Counted from the stretch's first letter, positions 26,674 through 34,592 are shown. The stretch is DNA of 50,480 bases from DATMTS01 sp035564555 (GCA_035564555.1 DATMTS010000124.1:1-50480), one strand, 5' to 3'. Program-made: numbers and translations. Notes: generated by a model from the letters alone, not told the origin.

Positions 26674-27663
26674 TCACAACGTCGGCCGGATCGTGCCGAC
26701 CGGCCGGCCCCCGCCCAGTACCTCGAGGTGCAACTGCGGCAGCACGGCGGCGACGTCGGTCGCCTTCAGTGCGCCGGTCTGAACCAGCAGGGTCAGGGCG
26801 ACGACCGTGGCGGCGCGAGCCGAACCGTCGAGCACCTTGAGCGCGAGCGTGGTGCCGTTCGGCGCCGACATCACCATGACGCCCTCGGCGCCGCCTTTCG
26901 CGAAGGTGCCGAGCCGGTCGATCACGACCGTGTTCGCCCTGCCGGGGCCGTCGATCGCCCAGCCGTCGGCCAGCACCGCCGCGAACAGGGCCGCGGCGCC
27001 CCGGTAGAGCGCGAACGGCGACGACTGCGAGGAGGTGGCGATGCGCTGCATGCCGCGGGCGAGGCCGGTGAGGGTCACGGCGTGGATCGGAGCCCCGCAA
27101 CCGTCGACCGCGGTCGTCTGGGCGTTCTCGCCGGTGAGCCGCTGCACGACGTCTTTGATGTGCGTCTGCAGCGGGTGCGAGGGGTCGAGATAGTCGGAGG
27201 TGGACCAGCCGTTGCGAACGCAGGTCAGCAGCATCGCGGCGTGCTTTCCGGAGCAGTTCATGTACAGCGGCTGCTTCGTGGCGCCTTCGCGTACGAGTTC
27301 GTCCCGCGCGGTCTGATCCAGCGGCCAGTCCGCGACGCATTGCAGCGCGCTGACGGGCAGGTCGGCGCGGGCCAGCAGACCGCGGACGAGGGCGATGTGC
27401 GCGGGCGTGCCGGCATGGCTGGCCGCGGCGATCACCGCCTCGGCGCCCTGCAGGCCCGCGCCGGCAGCGATCATGGCCACTGCCTGCAACGGCTTCAGGC
27501 TCGAGCGCGGCAGAACCGGGGCATCCGGCGCGCCCAGCGCTCGAAGCACCGATCCGTCCGGGGCCAGCACGACGGCCGAGCCGGCGTGCCTCGACTCAAT
27601 GAAGCCGCCGCGCTCGACGACGGCGAGTTCGACGGCGTCGCGCAACGCGAAGGTCTCGTTCAC
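26674..27663 (-). CDS. asparaginase II family protein
   Basis: The 329-residue protein matches the asparaginase_II family (PF06089 type): FALRDAVELAVVERGGFIES at the start, RSSLKPLQAVAM, MNCSGKHAAML, and DGCGAPIHAVTL in the middle. Members hydrolyse L-asparagine to aspartate and ammonia and are unrelated to the classical AnsA/AnsB enzymes. The frame is open to 28341, but that part is an antisense-frame shadow of gabT. GTG 27663 overlaps the gabT stop by four bases, so the two are translationally coupled. Its product aspartate and the released ammonia fit the nitrogen-scavenging theme of this minus-strand unit. Confidence 0.9.
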   Translation of the reverse strand: MNETFALRDAVELAVVERGGFIESRHAGSAVVLAPDGSVLRALGAPDAPVLPRSSLKPLQAVAMIAAGAGLQGAEAVIAAASHAGTPAHIALVRGLLARADLPVSALQCVADWPLDQTARDELVREGATKQPLYMNCSGKHAAMLLTCVRNGWSTSDYLDPSHPLQTHIKDVVQRLTGENAQTTAVDGCGAPIHAVTLTGLARGMQRIATSSQSSPFALYRGAAALFAAVLADGWAIDGPGRANTVVIDRLGTFAKGGAEGVMVMSAPNGTTLALKVLDGSARAATVVALTLLVQTGALKATDVAAVLPQLHLEVLGGGRPVGTIRPTL

Positions 27664-29030
27664 AGTGCCGAGAACGCTTCGTCGATCACGCCGATCGCCT
27701 CGGCGATCAGCGCATCGGAGACGGCGAGGCTGGGCAGGAAGCGCAACACGTTGCCCCAGGTTCCCGCGCTCAGTAACAGCACTCCGTTGCGGGCGGCATG
27801 TGCGATGACGGCGGTGACGGCGTCCGGGTTCGGCAGCTTCGTCGTGTCGCCCGTGCCGGGTTGAACGAGTTCGATGGCGAGCATCGCGCCGATGCCGCGC
27901 ACGTCGCCGATCACGTCGTACCTCTGCTGCAATGCGAGCAGCGCCGGCTTGAGGACCGATTCGATGCGTCGTGCCTGAGCGAGCAGTCCATGCGCCTGGA
28001 TCTCCTCGAACACGGCGATCGCCGCGGCGGCCGAAACCGGGTTGCCGCCGAAGGTTCCGCCGAGACCGCCCGGCTGGGCGGCATCCATGATCTCGGCGCG
28101 GCCGGTCACTGCGGCCAGTGGGAGACCGCCGGCGATGCCCTTGGCGCTGAGCACCAGGTCGGGCACCAGCCCGAAGTGCTCGCTGGCGAAATAGGCGCCG
28201 GTACGGGCCATGCCGCTCTGGATCTCGTCGGCGATGAAGACCACGCCGTTCGCGGTGCACCACTCCTGCAGCATGGGCAGGAAGCCGTCGGCGGGCACCA
28301 TGAAGCCGCCCTCGCCCTGGATGGGCTCGACGACGAGGCACGCCAGGTCGGGAGCGCCCACGGTCTTCTCCAGCTCGGCGATGGTGCGCGCTGCGGCGTC
28401 GGCGCCGCTCAGACCGTCGCGATACGGATAGGAGCCCGGCACGTGGTACACATCGCCCGCCAATGGCCCGAAGCCGGTGGCATACGGTGCCGCCTTGTAG
28501 TTCATCGACATCGTCAGATTGGTGCGACCGTGGTACGCGTGGTCGAGCACGGCGATCGCACGGCGACCGGTGTGCCTGCGGGCGATCTTGACGCCGTTCT
28601 CCACGGCCTCCGCACCGGAGTTCACCAGCACCGTCTTCTTGGCATGCGAACCCGGCGTGTGCTCGGCGAGCAACTCCGCCACACGCACGTACTCCTCGTA
28701 CGGCGTGATCGTGAACAGCGTGTGGATCACATCCTGCAGCTGCGCAGCGGCCGCCTCGACGACGGCGGCCTCGGTGTGGCCGACCGTGGTGACTCCGATG
28801 CCCGCGCCGAGGTCGATGAATCGGTTGCCGTCCACGTCGACGAGGATCGCCCCGTTGGCGCGCGCGATGTAGACCGGAAGAGCGGAGGAGACACCGACCG
28901 GCACGACGTTCAGACGTCGTTCGTGCAGTTCACGCGAACGCGGGCCCGGGATCTCCGTGGCGACGCGGCGGCTCTGCTCGACGGTGTAGACAGGGATGGT
29001 CGATGCTGGGGTGTCCAGGGTGTCCGTCAT
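27660..29030 (-). CDS. gabT: 4-aminobutyrate aminotransferase, paralogue 1
   Basis: This 456-residue class III PLP aminotransferase has the GABA-transaminase features LVNSGAEAVENGVKIARRHTG, YHGRTNLTMSMN, VVEPIQGEGG, FIADEIQSGMARTG and the PLP lysine in SAKGIAGGLPLAAV. It transfers the amino group of GABA to 2-oxoglutarate, giving succinate semialdehyde and glutamate. The longest frame begins at 29057, but ATG 29030 (MTDTLDTP) fits the family and lies nine bases after a TACACT box on this strand. It is first in a minus-strand unit with asparaginase. A second paralogue lies at 32093-33427. No succinate-semialdehyde dehydrogenase is in the window. Confidence 0.93.
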   Translation of the reverse strand: MTDTLDTPASTIPVYTVEQSRRVATEIPGPRSRELHERRLNVVPVGVSSALPVYIARANGAILVDVDGNRFIDLGAGIGVTTVGHTEAAVVEAAAAQLQDVIHTLFTITPYEEYVRVAELLAEHTPGSHAKKTVLVNSGAEAVENGVKIARRHTGRRAIAVLDHAYHGRTNLTMSMNYKAAPYATGFGPLAGDVYHVPGSYPYRDGLSGADAAARTIAELEKTVGAPDLACLVVEPIQGEGGFMVPADGFLPMLQEWCTANGVVFIADEIQSGMARTGAYFASEHFGLVPDLVLSAKGIAGGLPLAAVTGRAEIMDAAQPGGLGGTFGGNPVSAAAAIAVFEEIQAHGLLAQARRIESVLKPALLALQQRYDVIGDVRGIGAMLAIELVQPGTGDTTKLPNPDAVTAVIAHAARNGVLLLSAGTWGNVLRFLPSLAVSDALIAEAIGVIDEAFSAL

Positions 29031-29039
29031 GATGAGCCA

Positions 29040-29045
29040 AGTGTA
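29040..29045 (-). promoter_or_regulatory. -10 box of gabT paralogue 1
   Basis: On the minus strand TACACT (29045 down to 29040) precedes the ATG at 29030 by nine bases, so the mRNA would have almost no leader. No Shine-Dalgarno sequence is visible in the intervening bases. The OsmC gene diverges from the same 95-base region. Confidence 0.45.
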
Positions 29046-29125
29046 TCGAGCGGCCACCTGGCGCTACTGGGACAATCGGTCCGCGAACCATGTGTCGGGC
29101 CGCACGTGACGATGAGGAGCAGCAG

Positions 29126-29623
29126 ATGAATCTGGACCACCATTACGCCGTCGACGTGGAGTGGACGGGCAATCGCGGCACCGGCACCAGTGGCTACCGG
29201 GACTACGGTCGGGACAACGTGGTGCGCGCCGCGGGCAAGGCCGCCGGCGCCAAGCCCGACCTCGTCGGTTCGGCCGACCGCACGTTCCATGGCGACGCGG
29301 ACCGATGGAACCCCGAGGAACTGCTGGTCGCCGCGCTGGCGCAGTGCCACATGCTCAGCTACCTGCACGTCGCGTCGAGCCACGGCATCCGGGTGACCGC
29401 ATACCGGGATGCCGCCACGGGCACGATGCGCACCACGCCGGACGGCGGGGGGAGCTTTCAGAGCGTCACCTTGCGCCCGCAGGTCACGATCGCCGACCCG
29501 GCCCAACGCGAGCTCGCGCAAGCACTGCATCGCGAAGCCGGTCAGAAGTGCTTCATCGCCGCTTCCGTGAACTTCCCGGTCGAGCATGAGGCTGAGACCC
29601 TCGTCGTCTCGCCCACCGCGTAG
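29126..29623 (+). CDS. OsmC/Ohr family peroxide-resistance protein
   Basis: This 165-residue protein has the OsmC layout: an N-terminal beta region (YAVDVEWTGNRGTGT), RTFHGDADRWNPEELL, and the two redox cysteines in LAQCHMLSYLH and GQKCFIAASVNFPV. OsmC/Ohr proteins reduce organic hydroperoxides through the cysteine pair; this one resembles the OsmC-like subgroup more than Ohr. ATG 29126 is preceded by GAGGAG (29114-29119); a longer frame from 29090 lacks family similarity. It diverges from gabT and faces the acyltransferase gene tail to tail. Confidence 0.9.
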   Translation: MNLDHHYAVDVEWTGNRGTGTSGYRDYGRDNVVRAAGKAAGAKPDLVGSADRTFHGDADRWNPEELLVAALAQCHMLSYLHVASSHGIRVTAYRDAATGTMRTTPDGGGSFQSVTLRPQVTIADPAQRELAQALHREAGQKCFIAASVNFPVEHEAETLVVSPTA

Positions 29624-29625
29624 CC

Positions 29626-29691
29626 CCGAGCATCACCGCCGCCTACGCCGAGCATCACCGCCGCCTACGCCGAGCGGATCCGCCGGCTGCG
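29626..29691. repeat. 22-base tandem repeat between convergent genes
   Basis: CCGAGCATCACCGCCGCCTACG is present perfectly at 29626-29647 and 29648-29669, and a third copy at 29670-29691 has several changes. The array lies right after the OsmC stop codon and before the convergent acyltransferase gene ending at 29720. It has no obvious hairpin. It may be slippage-born filler DNA. Confidence 0.9.
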
Positions 29692-29719
29692 CCGAGCAGC
29701 GCCGGCGTCGCGCCCCGGG

Positions 29720-30529
29720 TCACACGCGTTCGTGCGGGAGCGCGCGTTTGATGCGTTCGACAGCGCCGGAGGGGGGCACCTCGTTGTACACGCCCGCTTC
29801 CTCCTGGCCGGTCAGCTTCTGGATCGCCGCCATGATCTCGTCGGTCGCCTGTCGCCTGGCCCGGCCCGAGTTCGCGCCGCCGTGGGCGGCCACGTCGATC
29901 GGCTCACCGAACTTCACGATCACCTTGCGGAATCGCGGGATCTTCGCACCCACCGGCTGCAGTTGGTCGGTGCCGATCAGGCCGACGGGTACCACCGGGG
30001 CGCCGGTGGTCAGCGCGAGCCAGGCGACACCGGTTCGGCCCTTGTAGAGGCGTCCGTCCAGCGAACGGGTGCCCTCCGGGTAGAGCGCGAACGCGTTGCC
30101 CTCTTCGAGGATGCGCTTGGACTGCTCGAGCGCGTCTTGAGCGGCCTGCCCGGCGCCGCGGCGCACGCCGACCGCGCCGATCGCGGTGAAGAACGAGCGC
30201 TGGGCCCAGCCGCCGACGCCCTTGCCCTCGAAGTAGACCGATTTGGCCAGGAATTGAACGCGTCGCGGCGCGACCACCGGAATCACGATGCTGTCGATGA
30301 AAGAGAGGTGGTTGCTGGCGAGGATCACCGGGCCGGTCTTCGGCACGTTCTTCTTGCCGAGTACCCGCGGGCGGTACAGGCTCCGGGCGAGCGGCGCGAC
30401 GACTCCGCGTCCGAATGCGTAGAGAAAGCCCGGGCTGCGCGTTTCGGCGACGTCTTCCTGGTCGCTCGCGTCATCCCCTGCGGGTCGTGACGCGCCGTCG
30501 GAGGGGCGTGGGCCGTGCTGACTTGCCAT
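29720..30529 (-). CDS. 1-acyl-sn-glycerol-3-phosphate acyltransferase (PlsC-like)
   Basis: The 269-residue protein carries the acyltransferase signature NHLSFID (H74-x4-D79), RRVQFLAKSVYFEGKG, and the substrate-binding YPEGTRSLDGRLYKG. It should acylate lysophosphatidic acid or a related lipid at the membrane inner face. The N-terminal 30 residues are Ser/Asp-rich and disordered. The long frame to 30784 overlaps the next gene; ATG 30529 lies 7 bases after a TATCGT box, and GGAG occurs within that gap, so either a leaderless or a short-leader mRNA is possible. It has no clear operon partner. Confidence 0.9.
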   Translation of the reverse strand: MASQHGPRPSDGASRPAGDDASDQEDVAETRSPGFLYAFGRGVVAPLARSLYRPRVLGKKNVPKTGPVILASNHLSFIDSIVIPVVAPRRVQFLAKSVYFEGKGVGGWAQRSFFTAIGAVGVRRGAGQAAQDALEQSKRILEEGNAFALYPEGTRSLDGRLYKGRTGVAWLALTTGAPVVPVGLIGTDQLQPVGAKIPRFRKVIVKFGEPIDVAAHGGANSGRARRQATDEIMAAIQKLTGQEEAGVYNEVPPSGAVERIKRALPHERV

Positions 30530-30536
30530 CGGCTCC

Positions 30537-30542
30537 ACGATA
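30537..30542 (-). promoter_or_regulatory. -10 box of the acyltransferase gene
   Basis: TATCGT on the minus strand (30542 down to 30537) is separated by seven bases from ATG 30529, the same spacing as at several other genes in the window. Confidence 0.4.
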
Positions 30543-30593
30543 ATCGCGTTCGCATGCCGATGGGAGCATGGATGCGATCGGATCGCGCGGGCG

Positions 30594-31514
30594 TCACGGA
30601 GCGGCGGGGTCTGCGGAACTGCAGTCCCCGCCCGCCGGATAGCGCAGGCACTCGCCCCACCAGGCGGGCAGGCGGTCTGTCGTCGGCGACCCGAACCACT
30701 TCTGGTAGATGAGGGAGAAGTTGAGGTTGCCGAACGTCGAGCAGCGGGATGCCGGGCCGTCCGGATGCCGCACGGTCGCGGCATCCGGCTGATACGGGGT
30801 GTAGTTGTACAGGTTCGCGGTGGCCTGGTTGCGGATGCTCACCACCGACGAACCGCATGATCGGTCCGGACTGTACTGCACCCGCACCTCGCCGACGTGA
30901 TACCTCCAGCCGGGGGAGGCGCCGTATTCGCGGAACTGCCAGGCCGCGTTGTACAGCTGATTGACGAAGCCGAAGTAGTGGGCGTCGCAGTCGGCGGTAT
31001 CCGGACAACCGTAGCCCGTCGCGCGCTGGTAACCGTATGCGCTCGGATGCGTGATCAGCGACTGCTCCTTCTGCAACAGCACGAGCAGCACCTTCGGGCT
31101 GATCCCGCACGCGTGCGCGATGCCGACGATGATCGTGCTCGCCGGCAGGTCGCGACCCCCCGGGTAGCGCGCGCAGTGCGCGAACTGCGTCGGCTGGGCG
31201 GCGGCGTCGACCCGGTAGTCGGCCAGGCACGGGGAGTCGTCGGCCGGCACACATCTCTGGCTGTGCAGAAAGCCCTGCACGTCGGCGGCGGTCATCGAGG
31301 AGGAGTCGTAGAAGTTCTCGTCGCTGATGATCTCGCCGGGGTCGAAATCGCCTGCCTCGAACGCGGCGGCCTGCCGTGCGGTCATGTGCGGCGCACCGGC
31401 CTGGGCGATTCGAACGGCACCCGCGTCTCCGGCCGAGGCGATGATGCATGCGCTCATCGCCAATGCCATCGTCGGCACCAGGATGCGCCGGATGAGATCA
31501 GCCGGTCGGAGCAT
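30594..31514 (-). CDS. secreted cysteine-rich protein, possible cell-wall hydrolase
   Basis: The 306-residue protein starts with a signal peptide (LVPTMALAMSACIIASAGDAGA, cleavage probably after AGDAGA). The mature part has IISDENFYDSSSMTAADVQGFLHS, SPKVLLVLLQKEQSLIT with a Glu in a lysozyme-like context, GYGCPDTADCDAHYFGFVNQ, and NLYNYTPYQPDAA. I recognise this as a family of actinobacterial secreted proteins, often annotated hypothetical or hemagglutinin-like; the KEQ segment resembles the catalytic region of lytic transglycosylases. Eight or more cysteines suggest disulphides. The start ATG 31514 lies 6 bases after a TAGGGT box. It diverges from the ClgR-like regulator. Confidence 0.8.
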   Translation of the reverse strand: MLRPADLIRRILVPTMALAMSACIIASAGDAGAVRIAQAGAPHMTARQAAAFEAGDFDPGEIISDENFYDSSSMTAADVQGFLHSQRCVPADDSPCLADYRVDAAAQPTQFAHCARYPGGRDLPASTIIVGIAHACGISPKVLLVLLQKEQSLITHPSAYGYQRATGYGCPDTADCDAHYFGFVNQLYNAAWQFREYGASPGWRYHVGEVRVQYSPDRSCGSSVVSIRNQATANLYNYTPYQPDAATVRHPDGPASRCSTFGNLNFSLIYQKWFGSPTTDRLPAWWGECLRYPAGGDCSSADPAAP

Positions 31515-31520
31515 GACTGG

Positions 31521-31526
31521 ACCCTA
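31521..31526 (-). promoter_or_regulatory. -10 box of the secreted protein gene
   Basis: TAGGGT on the minus strand (31526 down to 31521) stands six bases before ATG 31514, and no ribosome-binding site is visible, suggesting a leaderless mRNA. Confidence 0.45.
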
Positions 31527-31633
31527 CCGGGTGCAGCCCGGAGGGCGCTGGGACTGCTTCGATCGAGGATGCTGCCGAGGCGCGCTACTGGGGGATACTG
31601 CTGGGGCCGTCCGACGGAGCGTTCGGCTGGAGC

Positions 31634-31652
31634 ATTCTGCTGAGGGCAGAAT
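31634..31652. promoter_or_regulatory. palindrome resembling a ClgR operator
   Basis: ATTCTGC (31634-31640) and GCAGAAT (31646-31652) form a perfect palindrome with a 5-base spacer TGAGG. The core TGCTGAGGGCA matches the ClgR box I recall from Corynebacterium, CGCYNANRGCG, except for the outermost symmetric pair. It lies in the divergent region between the secreted protein and the ClgR-like regulator, upstream of a TAGCCT box at 31690-31695. This is where an activator would bind. Confidence 0.55.
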
Positions 31653-31745
31653 CACGCGCAGTGCCCGCCGATGCCGGGGCATGCGGGGCTAGCCTGGATG
31701 CACGGGCGGGTGCGCACGGCACGGTCGCCGGACGGGAGGATCGCG

Positions 31746-32078
31746 ATGCTGCTGCGACACGCATACGGGTCGGCCCTGCGCAGGGCCCGGCTACGGCGAG
31801 GAATGACGTTGAGGCAGTTGTCGCAGGCCTCGAGTGTCTCGGTGCCCTACCTGTCCGAGATCGAGCGTGGTCGCAAAGAGGCGTCCAGCGAGATACTTGC
31901 GACCGTCTGCGCGGTGCTCGGACTCAGCGTGCACGATCTGCTGCGCGAGACGGCCCGGGAGCTCTCGCTGACCGCTGCACCCGTGCTCGACCTCAGCGCC
32001 CGGCGCGATGACCTGCTTCTCGAGCGCCGCGCCGAGACAGACGTCGACGCTCGCGACGTGCTGCTGCTCGTGGCCTGA
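31746..32078 (+). CDS. ClgR-like XRE-family transcriptional regulator
   Basis: This small protein of 110 residues consists of an XRE helix-turn-helix (TLRQLSQASSVSVPYLSEIE, then RGRKEASSEILATVCAVLGL) plus a short C-terminal tail ending VLLLVA. The sequence MLLRHAYGSALRRARLRRG and the ERGRKEASSE block resemble ClgR/Rv2745c, the activator of clp protease genes and proteostasis functions in actinobacteria. Those proteins end in hydrophobic residues that make them ClpP substrates, and this one ends in Leu-Leu-Leu-Val-Ala, which fits. ATG 31746 follows GGAGGA at good spacing; the longer frame from 31671 lacks similarity. It is convergent with the second gabT gene. Confidence 0.82.
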   Translation: MLLRHAYGSALRRARLRRGMTLRQLSQASSVSVPYLSEIERGRKEASSEILATVCAVLGLSVHDLLRETARELSLTAAPVLDLSARRDDLLLERRAETDVDARDVLLLVA

Positions 32079-32092
32079 CCGCGCGCGGCGGC

Positions 32093-33427
32093 TCAGGCGG
32101 ATTGGGCGGCCAGCGCCAACTCGATGACGCTCGCTGCGTCGTCGATCAGTGCGTCGCTGATCACCAGCGACGGCATGATGCGCAGCACGCTGTCCCAGCT
32201 GCCCGCGTCGAGCACGATGACGCCGTTGCTCGTCGCATGGCGCAGCACCGCGGTGAGCGCCTCCGGGTTCGGCTGGTCGGTGCCCTCTCGCACCAGTTCC
32301 ACGCCCCACATCGCACCGCGGCCGCGCACCTCGCCGACCACGGGGAAGCGTTGCGCCCAATCGCCGATGCGCGCCGCGATGGCCGCTTCGACCCGCTGAG
32401 CCTCCGCGAGCAGGCCCTCGCGCTCGATGACGTCGAGCGTGGCCAGGGCGGCGGCCGTCGAAACCGGGTTGCCCCCGAAGGTGCCACCGATCCCGCCCGG
32501 CTGAACGGCATCCATCACCTCGGCGCGGCCGGTGACCGCCGCCAGGGGGAAACCGCCCGCGATGCCCTTCGCGGTCGTGATCAGGTCGGGCACGACACCG
32601 AAACGTTCGATCGCGTACCAACTGCCCGTTCGCCCGATGCCGCTCTGGATCTCGTCGGCGACGAACAGGATGCCGTTGGCCGCGCAGAACGCGGCGACCT
32701 CCTCGAGATAGCCGTCGGCCGGGATCACGACGCCGCCGTCGCCCTGGATCGGCTCGACGAAGAACGCCGCGACCTCCTCGGCGCCGATGTGGGTGGTGAT
32801 GTAGTCGATCGTGCGGGCCGCCGCCTCGCCGCCGGTGAGCCCGTCGCGGAACGGATAGCTGGAGGGAACGCTGTACAGCTCGCCCGGGAAGGGACCCATG
32901 CCTGCGCGCTCGGGCCACGGCCGGTACGTCATCGCCATGGTCAGATTCGTGCGGCCGTGGAACGCGTGGTCGAGGCTCACGATGGCGCGTCGTCCGGTGT
33001 GTTTGCGGGCGATCTTCACCGCGTTCTCCACGGCCTCGGCACCGGAGTTGACCAGGATCGAGTGCTTCTCGAAGTCGCCGGGTGTGATCTCGGCGAGCCG
33101 TTCCGCGACGCGAACATAGTTCTCATAGGGCGTCACGGTGAACAGCGTGTGGGTGAGTTTGCCGGCCTGTTCGGCGGCGGCCGCAGCGACATCGGGATGC
33201 GCGTGGCCGATTGTGGTGACCCCGATTCCGCAGCCGAGATCGATCAGGCGGTTGCCGTCGACGTCGACCAGGATGGCGCCGGAGGCGTGATCCATGTAGA
33301 TGTTCGCCAACGTGCCGGCACCGCGCGAGACGCTGGCCAGCCGGCGCTCCTGCAAGGCGACCGAACGCGGCCCCGGCAGAGGCGTCGAGACGGCACGGGA
33401 CTGCGGAACGGAGAATTCGCGGGGCAT
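32093..33427 (-). CDS. gabT: 4-aminobutyrate aminotransferase, paralogue 2
   Basis: This is a second class III PLP aminotransferase of 444 residues, closely similar in layout to paralogue 1: LVNSGAEAVENAVKIARKHTG, FHGRTNLTMAMTY, VEPIQGDGG, FVADEIQSGIGRTG and the PLP lysine in TTAKGIAGGFPLAAV. GABA or a related omega-amino acid is the likely substrate. The frame is open to 33538. I chose ATG 33427 (MPREFSVP) because TACGAT (33440-33435) lies seven bases upstream; ATG 33436 is an alternative. It stands alone between the ClgR-like gene and the FKBP lipoprotein gene, so it is probably expressed separately from paralogue 1. Confidence 0.9.
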   Translation of the reverse strand: MPREFSVPQSRAVSTPLPGPRSVALQERRLASVSRGAGTLANIYMDHASGAILVDVDGNRLIDLGCGIGVTTIGHAHPDVAAAAAEQAGKLTHTLFTVTPYENYVRVAERLAEITPGDFEKHSILVNSGAEAVENAVKIARKHTGRRAIVSLDHAFHGRTNLTMAMTYRPWPERAGMGPFPGELYSVPSSYPFRDGLTGGEAAARTIDYITTHIGAEEVAAFFVEPIQGDGGVVIPADGYLEEVAAFCAANGILFVADEIQSGIGRTGSWYAIERFGVVPDLITTAKGIAGGFPLAAVTGRAEVMDAVQPGGIGGTFGGNPVSTAAALATLDVIEREGLLAEAQRVEAAIAARIGDWAQRFPVVGEVRGRGAMWGVELVREGTDQPNPEALTAVLRHATSNGVIVLDAGSWDSVLRIMPSLVISDALIDDAASVIELALAAQSA

Positions 33428-33434
33428 GGATTCC

Positions 33435-33440
33435 ATCGTA
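33435..33440 (-). promoter_or_regulatory. -10 box of gabT paralogue 2
   Basis: TACGAT on the minus strand (33440 down to 33435) precedes ATG 33427 by seven bases. It overlaps the alternative ATG at 33436, arguing for the downstream start. Confidence 0.4.
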
Positions 33441-33565
33441 GACGCGTGCCCGCCGCGGCTCTGAGCGCCGGCACTCAGGCTCGGCAAAGCCGCACCCGTC
33501 ATACTGAGGAGTTCATTGCCCGACCTGCGAGCATCCACCAGCCCAGACCAAGCAGAGAGTCATCC

Positions 33566-34531
33566 GTGCGCAAAACACTTCCGATCGTCCTCGTGGCTTC
33601 CGCCGCGCTCCTGCTCGCCGGATGTTCCGGGTCGCCGTCCGGATCGGGGGACTCGGCGAACGCGAAGGGCTGTTCCGCGGCTCCCTCCGGCAGCGTTTCG
33701 CAGTCGGTCAAGGTGACCGGGTCGGGTTCGGCCGAGCCGAAGGTCACCTTCGCCAAGCCGCTGAAGGCGAAGTCGACGCAGCGCAGCTATCTGAAGACCG
33801 GCAAGGGCACGGCGGCCACGAAGAACCGCGTCGTCGACGTCGCACTCGTGGCATACAGCGGAACGACGGGCAAGAAGCTGACCAGCAACGGCTATGCGGG
33901 ATCCGCGCCGATCCCGGTCACGGTCGGCGATGCGACGATGATCCCGGGTCTCACGGATGCCGTGGAGTGCGCACCCGTAGGCTCCCGACTTGTGACGACC
34001 TCGCCCGTGGGCACGGCGTTCGGCAGCGCCGATCCCACCAGCCTCGGGCTGAAGAAGACCGACACGATCGTGTTCGTCGTCGACCTGCTCGACGCGGTGC
34101 CGACCAAGGCGGACGGCACCCCGCAGAGCCCGAAGCCGGGCTTCCCGACGGTCGTGCTCGACAAGACGGGCAAGCCGACGGTCACCATCCCCAAGGCGAA
34201 CCCGCCCAAGACGACGCAGGTCGAGGTGCTGAAGAAGGGCACCGGTCAGACGGTGAAGTCCGGCGATTCCGTAACCGTGCAGTATCAGGGCGTCAACTGG
34301 CGCACCCGCAGCGTCTTCGATCAGAGCTGGGGACGAGCAGTCGCAACGTTCTCGACCACCGGCGTGGTCAAGGGCTTCGCCACCGCGGTCGTCGGGCAGA
34401 GTGTCGGTTCCCAGGTCGTCGTCGTCATTCCTCCGGCAGACGGCTACGGCACGAAGGGCAGCCCGCAGGCAGGTATCAAGGGCACCGACACCCTGGTGTT
34501 CGTCATCGACATCCTGAACACGACGCGCTAG
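33566..34531 (+). CDS. FKBP-type peptidyl-prolyl isomerase lipoprotein
   Basis: The 321-residue protein has a lipoprotein signal peptide with lipobox LLLAGC (Cys about residue 21), so it is exported and lipid-anchored. Residues about 65-175 form a degenerate FKBP-like domain (VVDVALVAYSGTTGK, GDATMIPGLTDAVE). The C-terminal domain (about 225-321) is a clearer FKBP: VTVQYQGVNWRTRSVFDQSW, VVKGFATAVVGQSVGSQVVV, PPADGYG. It should catalyse proline isomerisation during folding of secreted proteins. The GTG start at 33566 has the signal peptide directly after it; the long upstream frame is a shadow of gabT on the other strand. A CATACT box at 33500-33505 is a possible -10. Confidence 0.9.
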   Translation: MRKTLPIVLVASAALLLAGCSGSPSGSGDSANAKGCSAAPSGSVSQSVKVTGSGSAEPKVTFAKPLKAKSTQRSYLKTGKGTAATKNRVVDVALVAYSGTTGKKLTSNGYAGSAPIPVTVGDATMIPGLTDAVECAPVGSRLVTTSPVGTAFGSADPTSLGLKKTDTIVFVVDLLDAVPTKADGTPQSPKPGFPTVVLDKTGKPTVTIPKANPPKTTQVEVLKKGTGQTVKSGDSVTVQYQGVNWRTRSVFDQSWGRAVATFSTTGVVKGFATAVVGQSVGSQVVVVIPPADGYGTKGSPQAGIKGTDTLVFVIDILNTTR

Positions 34532-34580
34532 CACCCTCCGCGCGCGTGCCGAACCGTGCGCGCCGCACGAGACGCCCGCC

Positions 34581-34586
34581 TACGAT
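34581..34586 (+). promoter_or_regulatory. -10 box of dxr
   Basis: TACGAT (34581-34586) is followed by six bases and then ATG 34593, giving a predicted leaderless dxr transcript. Confidence 0.5.
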
Positions 34587-34592
34587 GGGCGG

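Noticed and set aside
29626..29691. 22-base repeats as a possible CRISPR or attachment site
   Set aside because: No spacers, no cas genes, no integrase and no tRNA gene nearby.
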